Positions 40,676-51,964 of a stretch of DNA of 64,000 nt are shown piece after piece. A program made the translations under genes and the position numbers. The notes beneath the pieces are model-generated. The model did no database searches. It saw only the letters and a program-made list of their open reading frames with translations, and was not told where the DNA came from. Position 1 is the stretch's first letter. Each line of letters begins with the position of its first letter. Origin of the DNA: Pythium myriotylum (lineage: Eukaryota; Oomycota; Peronosporomycetes; Pythiales; Pythiaceae); NCBI GenBank assembly GCA_023091665.1, contig JALJCQ010000013.1, forward strand, positions 2,046,001 through 2,110,000. The letters are read 5' to 3'.

Positions 40676-43051
40676 CTAGTCGCTGTCGCTGTTGTCTTCA
40701 TCACTACTCGAATCGAGCAGACTGAATGCGTTAGTCTTCGGCGCTGACGTATCCATTCCCACTCCCTCGTCTTCGTCAAGATCGCCATTGTCGTCGCTCT
40801 CGCTATCAATTTCGCTTTCCACATCATCCTCGCCCAGCAGCAAATCCTTTGGATCCGGTTTTGTTTGGCCAACACGCTCGATGACATGGTTGTCAAGACC
40901 AGCATAATCTGGTGGCAAGAAGAAAATCGGTACAATACCGTCAACTGAATCGCGGATCAGCTCAGAACCAGCACGCTGGTGATCAGGGCGACCCCGACGA
41001 TCAGTACGGTATCCTTTTTTCTCAGCGTATGCCTCACACAGTGTCCACGGTGTCCATTCCTTAATTACCGAGTCAGCATTACGTCATCGCCGTTCAAATC
41101 AATAAGCCAACGGCAAACCACTTACCAGCTCTTCTTCAATACCGTCGAATAGCTGTGTCCTTGGCTTCAGACCCAAAACATTCTCAAGGTCGATATGTTC
41201 AGCGAGAAACCGAACAGCTGAATAAGGCTCACGGATTTGGGAGTATGGATATAGGCCACAAAGTTCTTGAAGATACTTGGGCACACCCGCAAAGGGAAAC
41301 ACTAGCCCCGGGCAATCACAAATACAGATCTCGGGGGTAATCATGATCGACTGCAGTCGCTTGGTGTGGCCGGGCGTGTGCGACACACTCACAAGCTTCT
41401 TTCCGGCGAGAGCGTTCAGCACGCTGGACTTTCCAACATTCGGGTGACCAATCAACCCGATAGTAACCTTGGCCGCATTCTGAGGATTAGCCTGAGATTG
41501 CTGCTTGGATGACATGCGGACGGTCGTGAGTTTGAACCTAAAATGCTCTCCAAGGTCGACATGTTCTTCGCGGTCACAGCGTCGACAGAGCAAATAGCCG
41601 CGTGCGACGGCTTCACTCTCTTGCTTTATCGCGGCGGCAGCAGAAAGGCTGTGTCCAGAGCAAGATAAACACGAAACAAACGCGTCCCCACTGCCACAGT
41701 GTTGACAGCTCTCTATCCCGTTCTTTGCAGATTCTGTAGCCCTCAAAGCTTGAGCGTTTGCAAAAAGCCTGGTTCCCTTTTGTTTTCGTCGTGACTTCCG
41801 CGTTGTCGTTTTGTCCAAACCTGCCACGAGTTGCAAATCCTCCAGTTCTCCGAGAATTTGTTTGCTTTGATCTTCGGTCGTGTTCAGTTCTTCTGCAATT
41901 TGCTGGGCCTCTGTCGCATTAATACCACAAGAACGCAATATTTCTACCGCGCCTTTCACAGCAGACGGATCACCAACTTCGAGCTTCTTGGTAAGCACAC
42001 GTCTTCGCGCACTAATATCCGTGGTCCCTCGGACAGCGTTAGAACGGGAGCTAAACGTGATGAGGTGGGATTGAGGGAACCTTTTCTGCAAGAAGGTCTT
42101 CCACATTTCCACAACTTTTGGTGGTACAAGATCGACCTTGTTCAGCACAATAATCATTGGCTTCTGCATTTCCTTAGTGACGAGATCGTAGACGGAGGCG
42201 GGGATATGGAGAAGTGGGTTGCGAATGTCGGTGACGACGACGATGTGGGTAGCTCGCTCTGTTACGCGCCAAAGTTCGCGCCACACTTCAAGATTGTGCT
42301 CAAAATGGTTCAGTTGCTCGTTGGTATACTTGCCATGGATCTTGGTCAGCCAGTGATCGAACATAACACTCTCATTGGCGTCTACTGTATCTTTTGACAT
42401 TTTATAGTCCCAGTTTGGACGGCGCGGATGGTCAAGTAGCGGGTCGCGCGTAATTTCGTGTGCAAGTAATGGCTTGCTGCGTCCAGAAAGGTCGAGTGGA
42501 AGCTGGCCTTCCATAAGCCGTAAGTGGATTTGCTCCTTGGTTTCCTTCACAAAAAAAGACGATAACTCCTTCCCCACATGATCTTTGTTATGGCGACCGA
42601 GCGCGACCGTGAGCTTCAACCGCGAATGAATGCTGTCGTCTGTTAGATCATGATTTCGAGCATAGAAATCCGGGAGCTCGTGGTATTTGTCTTGGTCAAC
42701 TCCCTCCATGAACTCGTCGTCGATGACCAAAACATTGCCGTCGTCGTCATCCTTGGCCTTCTTGCCACCTCGCTTTGCCTTGTTCTCCATTCGCTGCCTC
42801 TCTGCCCGCGCAGCCACATGATCGGCGTAGAACTCCTCGTATTCCTCGCGGGCAGCGTCGAACTGTGCTTCGTCCTCCTTCCGCGCATTTAGGCGGTGCT
42901 TGCGCGCACGCAGCTGTGCTTTCTTCTGCTTGCCGCTGAAGTTGGCCGACGTGGAGTTCTTGACGCGCTCCTTGCGCTCGTGCTTGAGATTATCGATCTC
43001 CTGTCGACGACGCTCCTGCAGCGCCGCCTCGCGCACGAGAATCGACTCCAT
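40676..43051 (-). CDS. GNL1-like circularly permuted GTPase with Cys-rich insertion
   Basis: Two exons, 43051-41126 and 41059-40676 (66-nt intron, phase 0); 769 residues. The ATG at 43051 (MESILVREA) is chosen because the frame further upstream has no ATG. Motif order is permuted as in the MMR1/HSR1 family: G4 LNKVDL (about 330) precedes G1 GHPNVGKSS (about 545) and G3 DCPGL (about 590). The catalytic body and exon 2 opening EWTPWTLCEAYAEKKGYRT resemble GNL1 more than LSG1. Such GTPases act in ribosome assembly or export. Between G4 and G1 lies a ~150-residue insertion with CQHCGSG, CLSC, CRRC and nearby His, probably zinc-binding. The N-terminus is basic and coiled; the C-terminus is an Asp/Ser/Glu-rich tail. 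Confidence 0.87.
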
Positions 43052-43397
43052 TCCAGTCGCGTCCGTCACCAGAACGATTGAATGGGTGCAAACGATGATT
43101 GGCGACGTTGGCCTTGACCTAACGTAGCGTGGACCACCTTATGTTGGGCTCGTGGTGGCGCAACAGATCTCAGTTCAATGACGTTGAAGTTGCTGAGATC
43201 CACCAAGTCTCATCGGCGCGAGCGGCGCTATGCCACTGTACAGTATTCGCTCTTCTCCTGCAGCGCAGACAGGAGATCGCAGTTGGGGCTTTCGGCTGAA
43301 GTCTGTTGATATCATGTTCGTAACGAGCGGTCGCTCCGATCCGACGGCGTCGTTTCGCGTGGCAAGCGACACCTCACTCTCGCTTCTCTCTTGAACA
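43052..43397. promoter_or_regulatory. Divergent promoter, GNL1 / IFT172
   Basis: A 346-bp spacer between opposite start codons. No gene or clear core element was seen. Confidence 0.4.
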
Positions 43398-46300
43398 ATG
43401 CAGCTGAGGCACCTGACGTCGCTGCTCCCGGCCACCGAGGGCATGTGCAAGGTCACGGCTGTGACTTGGTCGCCGAACAACAAGCGCCTCGCCGTGGTGA
43501 CTGTGGACCGTGTGGTGCACGTTTTCGACGCCCAGACGGGCGAGCGCAAGGACAAGTTCTCGACCAAACCGGCCGACAAAGGCGAGAAGAACTACATCGT
43601 GCGCGCACTTGCCTTCTCGCCCGACTCGTCCAAGCTCGCGGTGGCGCAGAGCGACAACATCGTCTTTATCTACAAGATCGGGCTCGAGTGGGGCGACAAG
43701 AAGAGCATCTGCAATAAGTTTGCCCAGAACGCATCCGTCACGGCACTCACCTGGCCTACAACGCACCCGAATGAGGTCGTTTTCGGCCTCGCGGACGGCA
43801 AGGTTAAGGTCGGCCAGCTTCGCAGCAATAAGCCAGCGACGCTGTACGCGACGGCCTCGTACGTAGCCACAGTGTGCAGCAACATGGAAGGCACTGCCGT
43901 GCTCTCAGGTCACTATGACGGCGCAATTTACCGTTTTGTATTCGACGACGTGTCCGGCGGCCCAACCACAACCAAAATTGCCGTGCATGCCTGCGTGCCC
44001 TATGCTCTGTGGTGGGGGGAGAGCATTGTGGCCGCGGGGAACGACCACCGGGTGAGCTTCTATGACAAGGACGGAGGGCTTGCGCGCTGCTTTGACTACT
44101 CGAATGATGACAAATGCGGGGAGTTCACGACGGCTGTAGGCAACCCAACGGGCGATTCGATCGTCGTTGGCAACTTCAACAGCTTCTACACGTTCAATTA
44201 CCAGCTCAAGACCGGTAGCTGGGAGGCCGTTGGCGTCAAGATCATCGAGAACCTTTACTCGGTCACGGCACTTGCATGGAAGCCGGATGGGTCCCGCCTT
44301 GCAGTCGGTTCAGTGTGCGGCGCACTTGATCTCTACGATGCTTGCGTACGCCGATACAGATACAAGGGAAAGTTCGAGTTTACATATGTGTCGCTCAGCC
44401 AGGTGATCGTGAAGCGTCTCGCAAACGGAGCGCGTGTGGTGGTGCGCTCACACTTCGGGTGCGAAATTCTCAAGCTTAACGTTTTTCAGGACAGATTCCT
44501 CGTGGGCAACACTACAAACACGCTGCTCGTTGGGGACCTAGAGACCAATAAACTCAGCGAGGTCCAGTGGCAGAGTACCGGTCAAGAAAAATATATGTTC
44601 GAGAATGAATCAGCGTGCGTCGTTTACCAGGCGGGTGAGCTTTCGCTCATCGAGTACGGGCAGAACGAGATCCTGAGCTCAGTGCGGACGGAGCACTTGA
44701 GTTCACACTTGCTGAGCGTGCGGATTAATGAGCGGCCGAATCTTACTGATGTCGCGTCTTACGCTGGCCAGCAGCTTCAGCGCGGAGGAGGATCTGGTGG
44801 GCCCGAGGTCACTGAGAACAAGAAGATCGCATATCTTCTGGACTTGCAGACTATCGCAATCAAGGATCTCCACTTTCACGTGTCCACAACCGTGAACCAC
44901 GACTCCTGTGTCGACTGGCTCGAGCTCAACTCGCGAGGTAACTTATTGCTCTTTCGTGACAAGCGTCGCCAGCTTCACCTCTTTGAAGTTGAGACCCAAA
45001 AACGATCAACTCTGCTAAACTACTGCAACTATGTTCAATGGGTGCCGGACTCAGACGTCGTAGTTGCGCAGAATCGGACGAATCTCTCAGTTTGGTATAA
45101 CATTCGTGCACCCGACAAAGCTACCATCTATCAAATTAAGGGCGATGTCGAACAGATCGAACGTGCAAACGGCCGCACCGAAGTGATCGTGGACGAAGGC
45201 ATGAACACGGCAAGCTACCAGCTTGATGAGTCCTTGATCGCGTTCGGCACGGCCATCGATGATCTGCAACTACTCCAGGCGATGGCAATTCTCGAGCCCC
45301 TTGAAATCACACCCGAAACCGAGGCGATGTGGAGCCAACTCTGCGCAGAAGCACTCAAACAGAACGATCACCGCATTGCCGAGCGCTGTGCCGCAGCTTT
45401 GGGAGACGTTTCGCGTGCGCGGTTCCTGCGCAAACTTAACAAGATTGATTGGACGGAGAAGGCCAAGTTCGACGACGGGCTTGTTCACTGGAAAGTGCGA
45501 GCAAGATTGTCAATGCTAAAGAATGACTACCGCAGTGCGGAGCACGTACTGCTATCCCAGGGTCAAGTGGATGAAGCCATCGAAATGTACCAACACCTTC
45601 ATAAATGGGAGGACGCCATCCGCGTGGCCGAGTCAAAGGCACATTCTGGTTGTGATCAGATGAAGCGCAGTTATTACGACTACCTGCTTGAATCACGACA
45701 AGAGGAAAAGGCCGCCGCACTTAAGGTCAAGGAGGGCGACTACGCCAGCGCAGTGAGTTTATACCTCAAAGGAGGATTGCCAGCAAAAGCTGCGCAACTC
45801 CTCAGCCAACGCAATATCGGCCGTGAGCACAAGCAGCTACTTGAGACTGTTGCTGAGGCATTGTACGCTGCCGGGATGTTTGAAAAGGCCGGTGATCAGT
45901 TTGAGAGAATGGAACAAGAAAGTCGCGCGCTAGCAGCCTTTATCAAAGCCAACGCCTTCCGCAAAGCTGTGGATCTTGCGCGAAAGAGTTTTCCGGACAA
46001 GGTAATGCGGCTAGAGGAGGCCTGGGGCGACTATCTCGCCTCGCAAAAGCAAATGGATATGGCAATCAATCACTACATCGAAGGAAATGTGCCAACGAAG
46101 GCTGTCGAAGCAGCACTCAACTCACGCCAGTGGGCAAAAGCAGGACAACTTGTGGAGACACTTGAAGACGACACCGCTTTGCCCTACTATCGTCGCCTTG
46201 CTCGTCACTACCAGGATGCACAACAGTATGAGATGGCCGAGAGATGTTTCATTAAGGCCGATGCTGCGCGGGACGCCGTTGAGATGTACACACGCATCAA

Positions 46301-48791
46301 TAAATGGGATGCAGCATACCAAGTTGCACTCAACCACATGGACAAATACGAAACCGAGCGCCTCTACGTTGAACAAGCTCATCGAATGGAACGCCTCGGC
46401 AAGTTTAAAGAAGCTGAAAAGCTCTTCCTCACGGTTAATGAGCCCGACTTGGCTATCAATATGTACAAGAACCAGAAGAACTACGAGCAGATGATCCGTC
46501 TCGTGACCAAGTACCGCAAAGACCTCCTCAAAGATACGCATCTCTACTTAGCTCAGCAGCTCGAGCACGAGGGCAATTATAAGGAGGCCGAACACCACTT
46601 TACCGAAGCTGGTGAGTGGCAAGCCGCGGTCAATATGTTCCGCTCGAACGATATGTGGGATGAGGCAATAAGAGTAGCCAAATTTCATGGTGGGATCAAT
46701 GCGTCTAAACGTGTGGCGTATGCGTGGGCTATGGACCTAGGTGGAGAGCAAGGTGCCAAACTGCTCACCCGACTCGGTCTCATTGAGCCAGCGATCGATT
46801 ACGCGATTGAGAGCGGTGCCTTCGAACATGCATTTGAATTGGCTCGGAACTGTGCACCGAAAAAGCTACCAGAAGTGCACCTGAAGCATGCATTGTTCCT
46901 CGAGGACGAGGAACGATTCAAAGAAGCTGAAGAAGAGTTTATTAAGGCCGGAAAGCCTCGAGAGGCGCTCGATATGTACGTACATCAGCAGGATTGGCAG
47001 AACGCCATGAGGGTTGCGGAGAGCGCCGATCCAGCAAGCGTTTCAGACGTTTTCATAGCTCAGGCACGCCTATGGATTGAGCGAAAGGAGTACCAACGTG
47101 CAGAAGGTTTCTTTCTGAGCGCAGGGAAACCCGAACTCGCGTTAGCGGCATATCTTGAAGGTAGTATGTGGCAAGATGCCGTGAGGATCGCCAAGCGCCA
47201 CTTGCCACATAAGCTTGTCGAGGTGAACATGGCCCACCAACGAGCTATCTTCACAGGTGGCGTCAAGAAGAAGGAGGAGCTGGTTGAGGCCTGTGAGATG
47301 TGGGTCCAATCCCAGCAATATGTTCAGGCGATTGATGCGTATCTGATGGTCTCGCTTGATAATCTCGACGATATTGATGGGGTTGAAGAACTCTGGGGTC
47401 ACGCAGTTGAGCTCTGCGGCAAATATGATCGAATTCGTTATAAATCGATTGTGGAGGAGGTCGCATCTCGGCTGCTCGGTATGTCGCGTTTTGAAGTGGC
47501 CGCGCAATATTTCCAGTCAATCGACAAGATGAACGAAGCCCTTGACTGCTACTTACGTACCAATAACTGGGGGGCAGCCCAAAAGCTCTGTGAGCAGTAC
47601 GCACCAGAACTATTACCTCGTCTTGAACGGGCACAACAAGCTAGTGCATTTGGCTCTATGCCTGCAGGGCCAGCTGAGGTAAAGAGTACGGGCTACTCTC
47701 CATCGCTCGGCGGTGGTTACGATACCAAGTACCATGGAGCAGCTCAAAGCAAAGAGTCGAAATCGGCAAGTACTGTCAGTGGCGACGATGAATCCAAGGG
47801 CACCAGTGCTCTCGACGCGTGGATGCAACGGGGAGAATGGGACAAAGTGCTTTCCTCAGCAGCAAAACACGGAGCAAAGTCGCTCACAAAGTACCTTGTT
47901 CTGCGCTGCGCGCGTCTGCTTGAGCATGATGAGGCTGATACCGCTATCAAGACCATTGCTGAGTACGGCGTGCCACTTGACGGCACAGCACTCGAAATTA
48001 CAGAACAGATCGTACGGAAAAGTCTGGGAGGACCGCAAAGTTTGGATAGCATACCGTCGCATCAGGCTGCATTGACAGAGTTGCTCAAGGCTCTCCGGAA
48101 GTTGGTCAAAGATCTCCGTACGAACAAAGAGTTTCCGCAAAGTGATGTCCAGAAGTTTGAGCAGTACTTGCTTGTGACGCATTTCTTCGTTATCAAGCAC
48201 CAGGCAGTGACTGCTGGATTGGACGATATTGCTGCCAAGATCAGCATGGCTCTCCTACGATTCATAGGTATATTACCACCAGACAAAATGTTCTTCCTAG
48301 CCGGAGTTGCAGCACGGCAGAAGAAGTGGCTCAGTCCAGCTTTTGTGTTCCTCAACCGTTATCTCGACGTGTGCGAGGCTATCGAAGATGGTGACTTGAC
48401 GAATCTGGACAACACCGACTTTCTTGGAACAGACATACCGTCACCAACTGAGTTTTTCTTACCTGAGGGCCAGTATCTCCCAGACGAAAGTGCTCGTGAG
48501 GAAATACGAGACTGGGTGTTGACGATATCCATGGATCAGCAAGTACAAGAGAAACTTCCCGAAAAACCCTGTCCGCAGTGCAAAGCTTCAATCTACGAGG
48601 CGTCGCTGCAGTGCAGCGGCTGCAAGACAAAGTTTGATTCATGCATCGTGACAGGATTTCCGGTTGCAGCGAAGACAACGGTGCACTGTACGACATGCAA
48701 GGTGATCGCTGATCGGGAAACTTGGAACAAGTGGGTCAAGCAGTTCAGTAGCTGTCCTTGGTGCTCTGCTCCGCAGAAAATGAGCTACTAA
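43398..48791 (+). CDS. IFT172: IFT172, intraflagellar transport protein 172
   Basis: Single exon, 1797 residues, close to the family length. IFT172 is the largest IFT-B subunit, needed at the ciliary tip for the switch to retrograde transport. Residues about 1-600 form two WD40-type propellers (KVTAVTWSPNNKRLAVVTVDRVVHVFD split over residues 17-43, VTALAWKPDGSRLAV). Residues about 620-1600 are tandem TPR/alpha-solenoid repeats (AIEMYQHLHKWEDAIRVAE, EAEEEFIKAGKPREALDMY). The C-terminus has paired zinc-knuckle or U-box-like Cys motifs (CPQC, CSGC, CTTC, CPWC). Its presence shows a flagellated life stage. A linker rich in Ser/Lys and Gly lies near 1430-1480. A 5.4-kb intronless frame is notable beside the many-intron genes of the window. 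Confidence 0.96.
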   Translation: MQLRHLTSLLPATEGMCKVTAVTWSPNNKRLAVVTVDRVVHVFDAQTGERKDKFSTKPADKGEKNYIVRALAFSPDSSKLAVAQSDNIVFIYKIGLEWGDKKSICNKFAQNASVTALTWPTTHPNEVVFGLADGKVKVGQLRSNKPATLYATASYVATVCSNMEGTAVLSGHYDGAIYRFVFDDVSGGPTTTKIAVHACVPYALWWGESIVAAGNDHRVSFYDKDGGLARCFDYSNDDKCGEFTTAVGNPTGDSIVVGNFNSFYTFNYQLKTGSWEAVGVKIIENLYSVTALAWKPDGSRLAVGSVCGALDLYDACVRRYRYKGKFEFTYVSLSQVIVKRLANGARVVVRSHFGCEILKLNVFQDRFLVGNTTNTLLVGDLETNKLSEVQWQSTGQEKYMFENESACVVYQAGELSLIEYGQNEILSSVRTEHLSSHLLSVRINERPNLTDVASYAGQQLQRGGGSGGPEVTENKKIAYLLDLQTIAIKDLHFHVSTTVNHDSCVDWLELNSRGNLLLFRDKRRQLHLFEVETQKRSTLLNYCNYVQWVPDSDVVVAQNRTNLSVWYNIRAPDKATIYQIKGDVEQIERANGRTEVIVDEGMNTASYQLDESLIAFGTAIDDLQLLQAMAILEPLEITPETEAMWSQLCAEALKQNDHRIAERCAAALGDVSRARFLRKLNKIDWTEKAKFDDGLVHWKVRARLSMLKNDYRSAEHVLLSQGQVDEAIEMYQHLHKWEDAIRVAESKAHSGCDQMKRSYYDYLLESRQEEKAAALKVKEGDYASAVSLYLKGGLPAKAAQLLSQRNIGREHKQLLETVAEALYAAGMFEKAGDQFERMEQESRALAAFIKANAFRKAVDLARKSFPDKVMRLEEAWGDYLASQKQMDMAINHYIEGNVPTKAVEAALNSRQWAKAGQLVETLEDDTALPYYRRLARHYQDAQQYEMAERCFIKADAARDAVEMYTRINKWDAAYQVALNHMDKYETERLYVEQAHRMERLGKFKEAEKLFLTVNEPDLAINMYKNQKNYEQMIRLVTKYRKDLLKDTHLYLAQQLEHEGNYKEAEHHFTEAGEWQAAVNMFRSNDMWDEAIRVAKFHGGINASKRVAYAWAMDLGGEQGAKLLTRLGLIEPAIDYAIESGAFEHAFELARNCAPKKLPEVHLKHALFLEDEERFKEAEEEFIKAGKPREALDMYVHQQDWQNAMRVAESADPASVSDVFIAQARLWIERKEYQRAEGFFLSAGKPELALAAYLEGSMWQDAVRIAKRHLPHKLVEVNMAHQRAIFTGGVKKKEELVEACEMWVQSQQYVQAIDAYLMVSLDNLDDIDGVEELWGHAVELCGKYDRIRYKSIVEEVASRLLGMSRFEVAAQYFQSIDKMNEALDCYLRTNNWGAAQKLCEQYAPELLPRLERAQQASAFGSMPAGPAEVKSTGYSPSLGGGYDTKYHGAAQSKESKSASTVSGDDESKGTSALDAWMQRGEWDKVLSSAAKHGAKSLTKYLVLRCARLLEHDEADTAIKTIAEYGVPLDGTALEITEQIVRKSLGGPQSLDSIPSHQAALTELLKALRKLVKDLRTNKEFPQSDVQKFEQYLLVTHFFVIKHQAVTAGLDDIAAKISMALLRFIGILPPDKMFFLAGVAARQKKWLSPAFVFLNRYLDVCEAIEDGDLTNLDNTDFLGTDIPSPTEFFLPEGQYLPDESAREEIRDWVLTISMDQQVQEKLPEKPCPQCKASIYEASLQCSGCKTKFDSCIVTGFPVAAKTTVHCTTCKVIADRETWNKWVKQFSSCPWCSAPQKMSY

Positions 48792-48992
48792 GCCATTCTA
48801 CAGAGGACTGTCGAGTCTAAAGACGAGTGCGATTGATCGATTGCTTGCATCCAATAATCGAATCTCACTGTTTTCTCTGCCCCCGTTCCTGTGCTGCATT
48901 GCGATGCATTCACGATGTAACCGATGCGCAAATACACGATTGTTTCCACTTCGGTTTTGATCCAAAACGAGATTGTAATCTATGGTCCTTGA

Positions 48993-50359
48993 TTAAATAC
49001 GCGCGCACTGTGGCATTTTTGCAGCACCATCGAGTGCGGCTAGAATGAGATTCGATGGAATTGCACTGTTCAAACAACCTGCAAACGGTGGAGATGAGGC
49101 TATGGAAAGAGTTTAAAGCAAGCTTACTCACCTCCGCAATAGTGAAGACCAACCACGCTTTTGTCTTGATCAGCTATAACAGGAGACCCGGATGACCCCC
49201 CTTTTGTATTGAGCAGGTATCCAGTATTGGATTGCAGCGGGTTGCATCCCGAGGCATTTAGCGTTACAACACTTCCGTAGGTTGAGTCGTATTTCACAGC
49301 AACACGCTTTCCAAAGCCCGCTGGGTGTTGAGGAATGAATATGCGTTCGTTCAGCATTGGTCCTTGCGATCTCATTGCCAGAAACCCATACCTCGCCGTT
49401 AGATCTCGACGCTGTTGATCTTCAAGCCGAGGGAGCAATAGAGCGAAGTCCAGGTCATCAGTCGGGGAAGAAGCCACAATTTCTGAGCTCGTAGCCTCAA
49501 CAAGCCCAGGGCAGGCCATGGGAAAGTCGCAGTCTTGCTCGCAGTCCACACCCTGCGCGACAAACTCGATAGTCGTCGAGTTGGCCTCCGCCGAAGAGCC
49601 CACACAGTGGTTGTTGGTCATCACATGGCCCTCACACCCCAAGAGCCAGCCTGTGCAAAAGACCGAACCATTCGCTTTATGGACAAGTAGGCGAGCGACG
49701 GCCTTTGACTTCTCGAACATGCCGGGGCTGAAGCGCGTGCACGCAGCTGGAACTGAATAGTCGACACTGCCAACACATTGATCACTGGAGGTCGCAGTAC
49801 GAGGTTGGCCTCCCAAGTCACCGATCCGATCTTTCTGCACTGTGCCATTGAAGGCATGGTATCTGCGAGTGTATATCGGCTGCGCTGGAGTCGCCCACCT
49901 TTCCACGCTTTGCGCGGCAAACCGGTACTGATCAATGTGGAAGCCGTAGCAGACCGCCTCGATGTCTTCAACGTCCACGGGTACCGAGTAATCGACAACT
50001 ACACGTTGTGAGTAGATGGGCCGCGTGAAGAACCCGCTGGCACTGTCACCTTCAACGTATAACGCGAGGCTCTCGTGGTCCATGCCGCGCAACCACAATT
50101 GTGCGCCGGCCGGCAGCCTCAATCGAGCAAAGTGGAAGACGAGGAACTGCGCGTCTTTCTGGACGACGACGTACGAGACGTTGTATTGCCAACTCGCGCA
50201 GCTGTGTCCAGTGCACTCACCCCACCGACTCGCGACACACCCGACGCGAATGTCGATAACCTGCACGCCAAAACCTTCTTGAAATTCTGTGCCGAGCGGC
50301 GCAGCCGTAGCCATGGCGATAGTGAGAGCCGTCGCCGCCACTCGCCAGAAAGGTCCCAT
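48993..50359 (-). CDS. Secreted trypsin-like (S1-fold) serine protease
   Basis: Two exons, 50359-49132 and 49078-48993, joined in phase 1 over a 53-nt intron; 437 residues. The start is the ATG at 50359 (MGPFWRVAATALTIAMATAAP), a good signal peptide; the longer frame has no ATG. Residues about 25-190 form an N-terminal beta-rich region without known hits in my memory. The catalytic part has CTGWLLGCEGHVMTNNHC (His), DDLDFALLLP (Asp) and TKGGSSGSPVI (Ser), then exon 2 GCLNSAIPSNLILAAL. The motif spacing resembles bacterial-type lysyl endopeptidase/trypsin-like proteins more than animal trypsins. Exon 2 supplies the end of the fold, so splicing is needed. Extracellular protein digestion or host interaction is an inference. 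Confidence 0.85.
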
Positions 50360-50962
50360 TTCATCTAAGAAAGAGTTGCTCAATGATCTCCACCAGAGTG
50401 CACACGAAGAGGCGCAAGGGTCATGGAGATAACTGGAGACCTCGCACTCTCGAACTTGACTTCAACATATCTGAGTCGCTCGAACGCCAACACCTCTCCG
50501 TATTCAAGAAAGGACCGTACGGGATCAGCTTGTCATACTAAGTGGCAATTCCATTCTAACTCTCACTCGGCTTAAACTCAATGAGTAAGGAAACTAGCGC
50601 CCTACCTGACAAGTAGGGCAATCGTGGGTCCAGTGACCCATGATCCCATTTTTGACGGAGGTGGAATGGCCGTCTGTGACTGTCGCCCTACTTTGGCTGA
50701 TGGCGCTGGCGGTCGGTCCCCGCCACGTCGTCCCCTTTTCGAACGGCACCTCTTCTAACTACAATCCCTCCGTGAGGCACCCCTTCAAGGCTTCCATGTC
50801 ACTCGATCGAAGTAATGAAACGCGACGTGAGAAGTAATGTCCTATCTTTGCAGATGAAAGTGTATCCAAGCTGGGAACACTGCACACTGAACCCTCACTA
50901 CTTCATGTCACAAACGCGGGGCAATTATTGTTGCCCCCTTCGGACAAATCCCTCAATCGACG
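50360..50962. promoter_or_regulatory. Divergent intergenic region, protease / PIG-C
   Basis: 603 bp between opposite starts. A small frame at 50640-50837 has a hydrophobic N-terminus but no other support. Taken as promoters and UTRs. Confidence 0.4.
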
Positions 50963-51930
50963 ATGCGGATTGAGCACCCCACGCGCTCTTGCGACGCGCT
51001 CGCTCCGCCGCATGAGCGTCCAAGGCCCAAGTGGAGGAAGATCCTGTACGAGAAGCAGCCGTTCGAAGACAGCTACGTCGACGCATCGTTCCTGGAGCAG
51101 TTGCGCACGAATAGTATGCACAAAACTTGGAGGGATGACGGCTCGGTACCCAGCTCACGATTTTCGTAGCAAATGTGCGAGACCACGACTACTGGGGGAT
51201 GGTGCACTCGGCCGCAGCTATTGCGCAGCAGATCAGCTCCGTTCTGATTTTCTTCGTGAGCCCTGCCGGATTTGGTGTTTACCAGAACGACGGACTGACG
51301 CCGAATTCCCTGTTTGATTGCCTTCAGTCCGTATTCTCCTACATCGAGGACGGCTCCATATCCGTTGAATCGCTCGCAGTCATGGACATTGTTTTAGCAG
51401 GCGCGGGGTTTGTCGTTCTCCGCGTGTTTCTGGCTGTGCCTCTAAGTAAGGGGTGGCGTGAGAATGCTTGAGGGCTGAATTGACGGCTCTTTGTCCCGCA
51501 TAGGTCTGGGAGATGCCCTTCGTTCGTGCCTGCTCTTTTGCGCGACGCTTTCGCTTCTTTCTCCAGTACTTCGCACGCTTACAAAGTCCTACGCAGACGA
51601 CACTATTTCCGCACTAGCAGTTCTCCTTGCGGCCGTGCATCTCATCAGCCACGATTACGTCTTCGTGAACTCAGGAATCGGCAGGTATGCCATTGCCTTC
51701 TTCCTCTCCATCGCAAGCATTTCGCTTACTTGGTGTCACGTATCGAACCCTCAGGTTCAGTGGAACAATCTCCCTAAACGCAGCCATCTTCACGGCTGTC
51801 CTGCTCGGTTCGCGACTTCATTCGAACGAGCAGGTCTTTGCCTTTATTTTGTTCGCGATTGAGATGTTCGCTGTGTTCCCCATGTTCCAACGGGAAGTCA
51901 AGGTGAGATCCCACCAAATGTGGTCGTGGC

Positions 51931-51964
<34 letters not shown>

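Noticed and set aside
40676..43051. LSG1 as an alternative name for the permuted GTPase
   Set aside because: The text after G4 and the C-terminal EWTPWTLCEAYAEKKGY block fit GNL1 better, although LSG1-like paralogues cannot be fully excluded without a tree.
50640..50837. 65-codon plus-strand frame with a hydrophobic N-terminus, candidate small secreted protein
   Set aside because: No conserved motif, no RxLR-type signal, and it lies in a divergent promoter interval; likely chance.
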